A DNA stretch of 64,000 bases from Cristatella mucedo (Eukaryota; Bryozoa; Phylactolaemata; Cristatellidae). Below, one piece after another: positions 34,901 to 61,088 of this stretch (its first letter is position 1; each line of letters begins with the position of its first letter). The stretch spans positions 428,001 through 492,000 of the forward strand of contig WPIO01000093.1 in assembly GCA_009760855.2 (NCBI GenBank). Direction: 5' to 3'. The position numbers and the translations under genes were made by a program. The notes under the pieces are model-generated. The model ran no database searches. It saw only the letters and a list, made by a program, of their open reading frames with translations, and had not been told where the DNA came from.

Positions 34901-37900
34901 CATGTCCACCTGTCACCTCGTACATAGGCGAATGATAAGTAATGCATTCTGAAAGCAGTACAATAAGAATTACCGCATAAAACTGCAAACTATCCGGTAT
35001 GTTTGATCGGCAGCTTAATTTATGAGGGCACATGTATATCCTCCTTTATATGCTTATGCATGCTGCAATTTTGTATGTTACCATGTACATGTTCATAAAC
35101 TATTCAGCTGATCTGCTTCCTTTCCATCCTTCAGGACAATTTTTAGGGCCGTGATAACCTAAGAAGTACGGTGCTTGCTCTTCACGACCGAAGTCGTAGG
35201 TTGAAGTCCTGCAGTTGGTGATCCTTCACGGCCCACTGCAAGCGGTGGTGATCTCTTCTGTTGCTACACAAATGAGGCTGTCAAATCAGCAAATATGAAG
35301 AGCCTGGACAGAGATCTGGTTCTCTTGGGGCACCAAACACATGGTTTTTACTTTATAATTATTAGTCCATGAGCGTAAAAGTACTCTACCTTTGCATTGG
35401 AAGGCGGGCCTGAATCTCCAAAGACCCAGTCTTCAAAATGCTCTTGGCAAAAACAGCATAATGGTTGAGCTTTGAAAGCACAACCATCCATTACTTCTTC
35501 TTTAGTCTCTAGCTGTTGTTGGGTTTGAAAGAAGCACGCTTTTTATGCTATGGCATTGTGATGCAAAGTAGGTTTCTCGGCTGTTTGTTTTTTGTAGTCG
35601 TTGTCTTCAATAGTCAGACATAAATTCTATGTGCTTTGCCCTCTTTTGTTCTGGGCTCGTTGTTGTAGAAAGTTAATACTTTCTCACTTTCGTGTGGTTC
35701 AATAGAATTTTAGTAGTTTTTTTAGTCGCTGTCCGAGTTAGCCGGACATAAATTCTATTCCCTTTGCTCTCTTTTGTTCTTGGAACATTGTTATACAAGG
35801 TTGATACTTTCTCACTTTTGGTCTGGTTCAAGAGAATTTTACGGCAGTGCTTTAGAGTCCGAGAACCCGGCTACCCAATTTAGCCGTCTCGACACTAAGG
35901 GATATCGACCTTTAGCCAAAAGTGGCAAGGTACTCTGGACTTGAATAACATAGCATGCCGAGATGCTAACCCTGCCGGCTTTCAAAGACTATCTTTTTTC
36001 CTTTTCATGAAAAATCATGCACAAACGATAGTAGAAAAGCATAACCAAAATAACATAAACAAAATGTGCACAGCCAAAAAGAAATAAATAGTGCAGCAAT
36101 TCAAAATGTTTACAGCTAGGAGGGGTCACTATTTTAATGCCACAATTTCTTCTTTGTTTAGCCATAGCATTATTAATTTAGCCCCAATGTGCCTACACGG
36201 CCGATTGTGTACTTTCGAATACTGCTTTCTGATGGATGGCTAGACAGGCATCAGCACATTCCCTTACAAGCTAAACCAAGCCTAAACAATTGGCAAGCCA
36301 TGTCACTCATTTGCATCACTTTTAAATACCAGTTGCTAAGACGATGATGTACAGTTTTAGTGGACTTATTATTGAATAAGAAGTCAATATCCTCACCTTT
36401 GTGTGCCGCTCAAAAGCACCAGTTCGAGATGGACAACTATCATCGTCAAGACCTAATCGAAGGCGCTTTTCTCTTCGCATTGCCACACTGTCACGAGCAT
36501 CCATATCTCCTCCATCTTCTTCATAGTAAACGCTCATGTCGACATCCCAGTCGTCAGCAGTCTGCTCATCAAAATCTAAAAGCATAAAAGTGAGCAACGG
36601 GAAGCGAACGCCTCATGATGATTATCGAAGTCGACTGGCCAAAATGCATTCGCGTTTTTACATTTCAGGTTCACCGACTAAACTTTAAGCAATATATCAT
36701 GGCCCATAGGCATAAAGAAGGGAATTAATCGATCTGCAACCAGTTTGGGATAACATAAAATTAACAAGCTCAAAACAAAAAAAATATCTGGTCGGCCTAC
36801 TTCCACTACAACAGCACCATTACAATGAGTTAATGTACCCAAGGGGCTTTTAAGGAGAGTTAGTGAATTCACTAGACTCGATGCCACACCCAATGCTAGC
36901 ACCTCTAAGCACAGCATTGAAGCAGTTGCCAAGGCCGATATAAATGGAAATAGGTACACGAGAAAAGGTAAAAACAAAGTAGTACGAAACTGATCTTGCA
37001 GCATACTGTGCCAGTTAACATACAACGACATATAGACACCAATATACAGTGAGTTAATTTCGTATAGAAGCATTTAAATTAAAAACTCAAACTTCAGAGC
37101 AGCTCCTACTGTAGGCTGGACGATCTCAGCACCAAGACGAATCTGCACAGGCCACATCTAAAGTGAGGGACACAAGCTTACCTCCTTCAGCTTTCTGCCA
37201 CACCTGAGCATCTGTATAAAACACCAGACCACTACCACCCTTTTCCCACTTTAGCTCAATCTTCTCCTCAAACAGTCGCTCCTCATTACGTTCATAATTG
37301 CCTGCATCATCGTGCAATGCCTCGTGACGCTCCCAGTTTTCGCAAGTATCATCATCCTGAAAGTTAGGGCTAGCCATTAAGCAGCAAACAAGTGACGACA
37401 TATCGAGCAAACCATTTCACAGAACAGATGCACCTAAATGCTGCTTGCACATAACTTGCATAGCACAAGCAATTCCACATGGACAACCACAAATCTATCA
37501 CAATGTTACACTCCTAACACAAGTGAATCTAGTCCTGCAATGACGAGGGCAAAAGAAACTACAGCAATAAGCACTCCCGTGCCGTGTGCAAGCATACACA
37601 TACTCATATGCATACACCAACTGCAAAGTGGGCTAGATATCGAAGGAGTGCCTGACCGGCTTCAGCACATGGTCCACCGTTTAAGCGAAGTGAGTCACGA
37701 CAACATAATTATAAATAAGAGCTGCAAAACTTTGAACTAGGCAGTTGAAGTTAATGCTGTTCGTGCCCACGGCATTAAACTTTCAAGTAACCTTCGGAAA
37801 GCCATCATTCCGGAACATGCCCAAAACGCGTTCGGGCTAGTTTCTTACCTCTCCGGAGTCAGATTGAGCATCTCTGTACTTGCTCTCGATGTTTTCAGCA

Positions 37901-40900
37901 GTGGCATCATTAGCGACCATTACACGACCAGTAACATCGGCAGCATCAAGGTCACTGTCACTGTAAAGCTTATGTCCAGCACCCGTAAACACTTCGTGAC
38001 TAATACCACTGTCTTCATTATCGCCAGCCTGATCCTCCTTGGCTGCTGCTTCTCTAAGCCCAGTCCCACTGGTGCTGCAACCGTAGTCAAATGGAACGCA
38101 GCCATATTTTTTATTCCGTCGCTGACTAGGGAAAGTTAGACCGAGACTTTTGATGACCTTAGACGGCAATCGGCAGGTACGTATGAGTTCCAGAAAGTGC
38201 TTTGTAGGTGTGCCAACGTTCCCGTGTGGCATCAGCAGTGGTGGCTGCAGCTCAGGCAGAGATCTAAGATCTGCGGCTGTAAAATCTCGCTGCTGGCTAC
38301 TGTTAACTGCACATGCATCTGGGTTGTTATCTGGAAAAGAATTCGACAAGCTACTGAAAAGCTTCAAGGATAGAGAATAATTATCAATCCTTCACAAGTA
38401 ATAAAGTATGCGATGGCAGTTGTGATGCATATCGTAGATATATTCAAAATGCCATACAAGGAAACAAGCTAATCATAGAATGGATGCAAAAATATTGTTC
38501 AAGGTGGTGTAGACAAAAGCAATTCAAATCTAATAATAATAATAATAATAATGCACTTGATAAAGCGCTCTCAGAGAACTCAATCTCTTTCTAGGCACTT
38601 TACATTTGCAGCAAAGGGAAATGCGATTGAATGGTGAGTAATATCATGCTTGATAAGCAACATGAATAACATGGTTAGGGGTGATCTGGTGCAAAAACCA
38701 TGAGGGTGAAACATCGATTCAGCTTGAACGTGTGACAGGTCGCCTACATACAATCTAGCACCTAGGAGGAAGCAAAGACCATTTTGCTCAGAACAGCTCT
38801 ACTTAAACCATTTGGGCCACGGCATCCCAAAACGGCAAGGAAAAAACGACCCAATTCAGCACCGGGAGAGTGAAATCCCGGTGGCTGGTGAACAGGCAGC
38901 TCAACAATTAGTGGCACTTAGAAACTAGGCCAGCAAAGCACGGCTTAAACAAAAAACTGCGTGTAAAAACTAAGCTTTTTCTTGGAAAGGGCCCTAAACA
39001 TTGGGTGTGCTCGTTTGTCTGGAAGATTGGGGACATTGTAGCTATGCACTGCTTTTGATCTGGATGTCTTCAGAAGTTTATTTGGTATTGGATAAAATTT
39101 AGCAAAAAAACGTATCCACATAGCAGCTACTTGTACTCACTCTACTGCAGAACTCAGAAGCTACACAGCTCAATGACGAGCTAAGGTTCTTAACTGCTCC
39201 CAAAGGCTAATTAGAGAGGATTATACTAATCAGTACCCACTTTGAAACCCCCAATCCATACACAGGCACATGATTCGAAGAAATCGACATGGTAACAGAA
39301 ATAGCTGCACGGGTGCTTTGTGATCTTTGTAAGCAAGAGCAACATACTGCTACGGTTCTTTGGTCGACCGATGTCTGAATTCACCATGCAGGCCCTATTA
39401 TCATTACTCGGCTTTAACCCGATATATTCCAATTAACTCACATCGGCCTAGCAGATCGGATTCTCCTTAAAATTGCAATGTCCCTAAGCTCCTATCGATC
39501 GGAAATATTTCAAATCCACAATATTTCGGCTTTAACTTATATCAAATTGAATGTAGCTTGACAACCTCACAAAGTTTAGTAGGAGTGCCTCCATAAAGCA
39601 TTTGCGTGCCTCAATAAGTAACTGTAAACGCAGTAACATATAACTGTCATTATATTGCCTTCGAACTATGGTAAACCTATTGGCAGGAATGCATGTGCTG
39701 ACAAACATTTTGTTGATTTCAAAAGGAGTATTAAAACATGATAAGAATTAAGCACCTGTTGCCTCCATGCACAACTCAACAAGCTCAGTGCATGCCATGA
39801 CAAAGTGGGAAGGCAACTTACAGCAATAACATGAGCAGCCAAGTATTAGGCAAAACCCGGAACCTGCAGGGTAATTGTATTTAGATGATCGAAATACTTC
39901 CTACGGTACCGGCCTGGTCTTAAGCCAAGGACAAGGTGAACGAGCCTCATGACGACCCAGGTCGTAGGTTAGATTACTGCAGCAGGCAATCGCGTGAAGC
40001 TGGGTGATAGCCATCGTCGCTTTTCTGCCACTAATTACCGTAAATGAGGCTCGAATCAGTCGGGCTAGCTGCTGGGGGGGGGGGGAGTAAAGTAAAAGCC
40101 TGAGTCGGCTGATTAAACCTCATTTATATAGCGGCAGAAAAGCGTAATCAGCAACAGCTTCGGCTTGTAGTGGACAACAAACAATTGCCTACTGCAGGAG
40201 TCGAAGTCGAGTCATAGGTCGATGACGTGGGAAGCCCTTACTCCTATCCCAACACCCATGAACAGCAGCCCTTCTAGATCAAGCTAAGTACAAAGTAAAC
40301 TTTTAAATGTGCTTTTTTTATCGGACCATACTAATAGATGCAGTTCGAGACGGACAACATTGTCCTGCTGGCCACCCTATACGAGCTGCCGTCACTAACA
40401 AAAGCTGAAGCTTATCGACCGCCTCCTTTCTTAATAAAATCGAATCATACGACATGCACCGCGCAAGGAAAACCCACTTAAATTAACTAAAAGTGTTCTC
40501 CTTCGTGGGGCCAGTTCTTTGTACAGGAATCTGGCGGAGTGCTTCCTACTGTTGGGTTTGTAGTCAATCAGCAAGCGGCTATCAAAAAAAAAATGATTGG
40601 CACATTATGCCGTCGCTTACCGTCTTTTACATTTACTTCTGCTACAACGCAGAGCGATGGCAGAGAATTCCCAGCTTCATCAAGCCAGTGCTTGCGACCG
40701 TAGAGCTTGATGAGTCGATTCAATGTTGCTCGCCTGACTTTAACGATGCAGCATGTAGTTCGTTCTCGGTGTTTAGAGGTGCCAGCGATTGTTTCACTTC
40801 GACCAGCTGAGACACCGTGAGCACTGCAAGCCGTGTGCGATTCTTCTAATCTGGATTCGGGTCTATGTTTGAAGTGAAAACATTCAAACCCACCAGACTC

Positions 40901-40999
40901 GACGAACTGCGAAAAGTAGTTGCGCAGACTCGACGACCGATAGTTCAGCGGAATATTCCCAATAATGCAGTAAGCTATATCAGAGGTATTAAGCGTCAT
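22664..40999 (-). CDS. GPATCH3: G-patch domain-containing protein 3 (GPATCH3), complete
   Basis: Six exons join without a frame break: 379+482+175+179+128+244 nt, 528 codons plus TAA (human about 525). The order follows vertebrate GPATCH3 throughout. N-terminal RRM-like region (IGNIPLNYRSSSLRNYFSQF, residues about 10-30; TCCIVKVR about 85); LPELQPPLLMPHGNVGTP and HFLELIRTCRLPSKV in exon 2; WERHEALHDD and ELKWEKGGSGLVFYTDAQ in exon 3; EQTADDWDVDMSVYY and GAFERHTK in exon 4; G-patch from residue 406 in exon 5; LLRRQNPHNLKYRT near the C-terminus. G-patch proteins are nuclear RNA-associated factors, many acting with DEAH helicases; vertebrate GPATCH3 is also reported in antiviral signalling. Introns are 0.5-9.5 kb and carry the LINE, SINE and Tc1 copies described here. 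Confidence 0.95.
23085..23150 (+). mobile_element. LINE-A 3' tail only
   Basis: TTAAGTTCTCTGAGGGCGCT followed by TTATCAAGTGCAATATTATT: the second half of the LINE-A hairpin and the (ATT)n tail, a very short 5' truncation. In GPATCH3 intron 5. Confidence 0.7.
23290..24110 (-). mobile_element. LINE-A variant, C-terminal region to tail
   Basis: Minus strand: KFVQNSAARLVCRKRSSCCF, LAYL-, PAYLSRPLSNQARPHT, PKACNSLPTDAMTSPNFKTF blocks and a degraded hairpin/tail at 23290-23370. It differs from the main LINE-A set at many positions, so it is an older subfamily. Confidence 0.75.
24285..24790 (+). mobile_element. LINE-B 3' fragment
   Basis: Starts in the block equal to [15 protein letters not shown] and runs through the conserved 3' non-coding part to TTCGGAGATGGATTA, where the pentamer tail would begin. 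24791-25097 shows nothing further. Confidence 0.75.
25203..25336 (+). mobile_element. SINE-A nested in SINE-B
   Basis: GGTGGTTAAGGTGCCCACCC head, GGGCTCGAGCCCC B box, then AAAGCGCTTGAATAGAGATT and AAGTTCTCTTAGGGCTCAGT. The hairpin partner is degraded. A CA repeat at 25337-25382 follows its short tail. Confidence 0.8.
25337..25382. repeat. (CA)n microsatellite
   Basis: CGCACACGCACGC grading into pure CA, directly after SINE-A. Confidence 0.95.
25838..25880. repeat. (CTA)n then (AAT)n
   Basis: Trinucleotide run. The AAT part is the tail of the minus-strand LINE-A copy that follows. Confidence 0.9.
25862..26770 (-). mobile_element. LINE-A, 5'-truncated, decayed
   Basis: The minus strand shows tail, hairpin, HFSPTCTGS/KTLQLGLSVV post-RT blocks and the remnant up to about FKVTFH...DW, ending 40 bp from GPATCH3 exon 5. 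In GPATCH3 intron 5, sense to the gene. Confidence 0.75.
26812..26939 (-). CDS. GPATCH3: GPATCH3 exon 5 (G-patch domain)
   Basis: Acceptor ATACTTTTTAG, then GVGRRLLLRSGWKDGGRLGR, continuing to EGEGQHPKDKKGLG; donor GG|GTATAT, phase 2. Aligns with the vertebrate G-patch. The core GWxxGxGLG reads GWKDGGRLG here, with Arg in place of one Gly. A LINE-A copy ends about 40 bp from the donor. Confidence 0.92.
26940..27469. other. GPATCH3 intron 4, nothing recognised
   Basis: No repeat, exon or tail seen between GPATCH3 exon 5 and the next LINE-A copy. Confidence 0.5.
27420..28520 (+). pseudogene. LINE-A RT fragment, 366-codon open frame
   Basis: Intact reading through GAPRGSVPGPVLFTVYTLPL, the catalytic [73 protein letters not shown], and PKAWNSLSTCVRTSPDLTTL to the stop. 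The first ~17 codons are flanking DNA. The catalytic YADD is intact, unlike the longer copy at 55207. Without endonuclease it is not autonomous. Confidence 0.85.
27470..28755 (+). mobile_element. LINE-A, 5'-truncated, best-preserved RT C-half
   Basis: Truncated within RT and complete to the 3' hairpin and tail (28680-28755). Antisense to GPATCH3, in intron 4. No frameshift from truncation point to stop, so it is among the younger copies. Confidence 0.88.
28862..29035 (+). mobile_element. SINE-B
   Basis: Head GAGCCATGACAGCCAAGGAA, then CACGACCGAGGTCATGGGTT and CGAATC (B box GGTTCGAATC), middle ACTACAAGCGGTCTTTACAG, and 3' GAGGCTTTTTGTTAAATCAGC with a TTTATT-type tail. Confidence 0.75.
29150..31045 (+). 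mobile_element. LINE-A, endonuclease-RT linker to tail, decayed
   Basis: Linker (MSTFKQATSDLVVNSSSQSK), RT blocks ([33 protein letters not shown]), a degraded PQGSALGP and a lost YADD region (deletion near 29960-30000), then C-terminal blocks and a hairpin plus ATT tail at about 30980-31045. Multiple frameshifts. Confidence 0.8.
31053..31617 (+). mobile_element. LINE-A 3' fragment in tandem with the previous copy
   Basis: Starts with the CDILSRLLQCPPY-like block straight after the tail of the preceding copy. Well-preserved C-terminus (APAYLSDILPHQAKHRTTRF, PKAWNSLPTCVRTSPDLTTF) and a perfect hairpin and tail. Internal deletion near 31085-31120. Its tail forms the left outer arm of the foldback element. 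Confidence 0.82.
31661..31715 (+). repeat. Left Tc1-type terminal inverted repeat
   Basis: 55 bp, 53 identical to the reverse complement of 32748-32802; flanked by TA at 31659-31660. Confidence 0.88.
31790..31925 (+). mobile_element. SINE-A in left arm of foldback element
   Basis: GCTGGTTTGGTCCAGCGGTT head (A box), GGGCTCGAGCCCC B box, and a LINE-A-like hairpin end AAAGCACCTGAATAGAGACT...GGGGCCCTATACAAATAA. Absent from the right arm, so it was inserted after the inverted structure formed. Confidence 0.88.
32748..32802 (-). repeat. Right Tc1-type terminal inverted repeat
   Basis: Inverted partner of 31661-31715; flanked by TA at 32803-32804. Confidence 0.88.
32876..33439. other. GPATCH3 intron 4, nothing firmly recognised
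   Basis: Weak LINE-like phrases (GHxxxHxLLASAxxALH-type spacing around 32940-33030) suggest a decayed LINE post-RT region. I cannot support it further. Confidence 0.4.
33440..33507 (+). mobile_element. LINE-A 3' tail only
   Basis: AAGCACCTAGAGAGAGATTA, AGTTCTCTGAGGGCGCTTTA, TCAAGTGCATTATTATTAC: hairpin plus tail with almost nothing upstream. Confidence 0.8.
33625..34700 (+). mobile_element. Tc1/mariner-like transposon remnant
   Basis: Broken transposase phrases in order: MGKPREIFTFIKEQIWGWYL (N-terminal helix-turn-helix start), YKDVIQNVIAPSAM near 34270, SPDLYSIENLKNALEQ near 34490 (the SPDLNPIENLW catalytic block), and IIDSMRTGIYKVFGTHRGLL at the C-terminus. Stops and a 48-bp internal duplication break the frame. 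Terminal repeats were not identified. It is a different family from the foldback element. Confidence 0.7.
34278..34370. repeat. 48-bp period tandem duplication in Tc1 remnant
   Basis: GTCATACAAAATGTCATTGC... occurs at 34278 and 34326. The 45-bp unit has one visible mismatch. Confidence 0.92.
34727..34852 (-). mobile_element. SINE-B fragment
   Basis: Plus-strand CAGCCTCATTTATACAGCCG, CAGAAGAGCCTCGCCGGCTA, GCAGTAGGCAATAATGGATC: reverse complement of the SINE-B 3' half and part of the head. Confidence 0.7.
35144..35350 (+). mobile_element. SINE-B head with a LINE-A/SINE-A type tail
   Basis: SINE-B head and middle (CACGACCGAAGTCGTAGGTT, CCCACTGCAAGCGGTGGTGA) to GAGGCTGTCAAATCAGC. It then continues as GAAGAGCCTGGACAGAGATC and TGGTTCTCTTGGGGCACCAA, which aligns with the SINE-A/LINE-A 3' end rather than the usual ATTT tail of SINE-B. 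Confidence 0.65.
35390..35512 (-). CDS. Unidentified phase-0 candidate exon in GPATCH3 intron 4
   Basis: Minus strand: acceptor AAACCCAACAACAG, 41 open codons (LETKEEVMDGCAFKAQPLCC, FCQEHFEDWVFGDSGPPSNA, K), donor AAG|GTAGAG. Composition is protein-like, with a cluster C-x7-C-C-x-C-x3-H. Both ends are phase 0, the same phase as the GPATCH3 exon 4/5 junction that surrounds it, so it could be an optional cassette exon. Vertebrate GPATCH3 has nothing here, the acceptor pyrimidine tract is weak, and it could instead belong to a nested gene or a decayed element. Function unknown. Confidence 0.35.
35585..35840. repeat. Two-copy tandem repeat, 128-bp period
   Basis: TAAATTCTAT...CTCTTTTGTTCT...GTTGATACTTTCTCACTTT blocks occur in the same order at 35585-35712 and 35713-35840, with modest divergence. 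Non-coding, in GPATCH3 intron 4. The following 35841-36396 shows nothing else. Confidence 0.85.
36397..36575 (-). CDS. GPATCH3: GPATCH3 exon 4
   Basis: Acceptor TATGCTTTTAG, then DFDEQTADDWDVDMSVYYEE, GGDMDARDSVAMRREKRLRL and GAFERHTK; donor AAG|GTGAGG in phase 0. The following intron is 9.5 kb and contains the largest TE cluster of the gene. Confidence 0.95.
37182..37356 (-). CDS. GPATCH3: GPATCH3 exon 3
   Basis: Acceptor CCTAACTTTCAG, donor G|GTAAGC. 58 codons plus one base: DDDTCENWERHEALHDDAGN through KWEKGGSGLVFYTDAQVWQK. Very close to the vertebrate sequence. Confidence 0.95.
37849..38330 (-). CDS. GPATCH3: GPATCH3 exon 2
   Basis: Acceptor TTCTTTTCCAG, phase-1 start (completing an Asp codon), phase-0 end with donor GAG|GTAAGA. 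The first third holds the strongest block of the protein (FTAADLRSLPELQPPLLMPH). The rest is acidic and Ser/Asp-rich, as in vertebrates. An alternative AG lies 22 nt upstream but puts the exon out of frame. Confidence 0.93.
38529..38690 (-). mobile_element. LINE-A 3' end only
   Basis: (AAT)n, then TGCACTTGATAAAGCGCTCT and CAGAGAACTCAATCTCTTTC, plus about 90 bp of 3' UTR. In GPATCH3 intron 1. 38691-39904 shows nothing recognisable. Confidence 0.85.
39905..40066 (+). mobile_element. SINE-B, diverged
   Basis: CATGACGACCCAGGTCGTAG, TTTTCTGCCACTAATTACCG and AATGAGGCTCGAATCAGTCG follow the SINE-B order. Followed by a G run at 40075-40085. Confidence 0.6.
40092..40248 (-). mobile_element. SINE-B, inverted relative to its neighbour
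   Basis: Plus strand GAGTCGGCTGATTAAACCTC, ATTTATATAGCGGCAGAAAA: SINE-B reverse complement, facing the copy at 39905 across the G run. 40249-40620 shows nothing else. Confidence 0.65.
40621..40999 (-). CDS. GPATCH3: GPATCH3 exon 1
   Basis: Start ATG (complement of 40999-40997) has A at -3 and gives MTLNTSDIAYCIIGNIPLNY. An in-frame ATG 43 codons upstream is less likely, because vertebrate GPATCH3 starts only a few residues before the YLVVSGIP-type block. Encodes 126 codons plus one base; donor G|GTAAGC. Contains FECFHFKHRPES and LIKLYGRKHWLDEAGNSLP, both recognisable in the vertebrate protein. Confidence 0.9.
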
Positions 41000-41419
41000 C
41001 TTCCCTGAAACTTCGGTTTTGCGGCCATGCAATCCTACAGGTGCGGTCCGACGATAGGCTATTGAAATGCCACCGAAGAGCTTCTGAGTTACTAGTTGCG
41101 TGAGGAGCGATTGGAATCGCTGTATCAAAACGGAAGTGCGGTAAAGAAATAGTTATTGTACGTCCAAATCTGTTTACGTGTGCGTGTATTACTTTAAAAC
41201 GTAAAGAAGAACTCATTTCCGCAGATATGAGCCACTTTTTAACGTCAGTGCGCCTTTAGTATCCGAGCTCAATTCAAGGTCCAGCCACAAATAGAGGGGG
41301 TGGAGAAAGGGGGAGGAGGAGGCTCAAGATCAATCGGAAGTGAGCTATTAGGCCGCCGGCTTCAGGGGCGTTGGCTGTTGTTAACCCCTGCGCTGTGGGA
41401 AGCCGAGGCTATTCGCACT
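41000..41419. promoter_or_regulatory. Probable bidirectional promoter, GPATCH3 / HPGD-like B
   Basis: The start codons of two divergent genes lie at 40999 (-) and 41420 (+), leaving 420 bp that must hold both promoters and 5' UTRs. It is free of recognisable repeats. CGGAAGTG, the ETS-family core, occurs at 41131-41138 and again at 41334-41341. An ACGTCAG half CRE-like site is near 41240. No TATA box was evident. Sites are by eye. Confidence 0.6.
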
Positions 41420-60223
<18,804 letters not shown>

Positions 60224-60500
60224 GTATGTGAGCACACTTCAGTACTTGCAGTGATGTTAGTGCGGAGCCACACACTATAGATGGTGCTGTGGAAAGAATT
60301 ATTTATTAGAATAAACCAGTTGCTGATCTAAAACTGTATTTTTTGATTTTCAGTACTTTACTAGTGCTGGATGCAGTTGTACTTTAGTGGTAAATCATGC
60401 AACTATGCATGACTCTTCTTCACTCACTAGACTAGCAGGCAGCTGCTGTCCAGTATTTTGGGCTAAGACCGGTTTTGTGTCCAGCCCCAGGTTTAGTGCA

Positions 60501-60706
60501 AATGCTACAGGAGATATGCTGGCAGAGCCCATGTTATAGGATAGTTTTTCCAGTTTCTCAATCACTCTAGGTTTGCCTGTAATGGAGAAAATAGTATTAT
60601 TGTTATTTAATTAAAAAGAGATTTTGCTTCCATCCAAGTGCTTATGTTAACAGCAATACATAATAAGACTAATTATAATAATAATCATAATACATTTGCA
60701 TAGCAC
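60501..60706. repeat. 206-bp duplication, right copy
   Basis: Partner of 59625-59830, offset 876 bp, same orientation. Its right side continues naturally into the LINE-A copy at 60665 onward, so this is the source copy. Confidence 0.93.
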
Positions 60707-60907
60707 CCTCAGAGCACCCAGTCTCTTTCTAGGCACTTTACAGATGCTGTAAGGGAAGCATGGTCAAATAACTAGTAATAGCATGTGCACAAGCACACAG
60801 ATGGCGAATTACAGGGACCCCCAAATTCTGTGAGAAACAGGAATTGTTTAGCTTATTTTTTAAATGTTGTCTATTCAGGGGATGTCATGTCGTCAGTCTG
60901 GAATGAG

Positions 60908-61088
60908 TTAAATAAATAAATCCTAGCTGCTTAAACAGCCTCTTTTTGTATAGTGACAGAAGAGCCTTCATGGCTATCACACCGCTTGCAGTGGCGATAA
61001 AGGATCGCCCACCACAGGAATCGAACCCACGACCTCGGAACCGAGGTCGTGAAAGCAACCGCCTTACCTAGTGTGCCATCACGGCTCC
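60908..61088 (-). mobile_element. SINE-B, well preserved
   Basis: AATAAATAAATCCTAGCTGC, TTAAACAGCCTCTTTTTGTA, GACAGAAGAGCCTTCATGGC, GGAATCGAACCCACGACCTC (reverse B box GGTTCGATTCC), and CGACCTCGGAACCGAGGTCG palindrome. Best SINE-B reference here, close to the copy at 44147. Confidence 0.9.

Noticed and set aside
37864-38380. Plus-strand reading frames opposite GPATCH3 exon 2
   Set aside because: Shadows of the conserved minus-strand exon; no family resemblance.
41300-41419. N-terminal extension of HPGD-like B from the upstream ATG
   Set aside because: Gly/Arg-rich, unlike any SDR N-terminus; the ATG at 41420 fits the family and has a good context.
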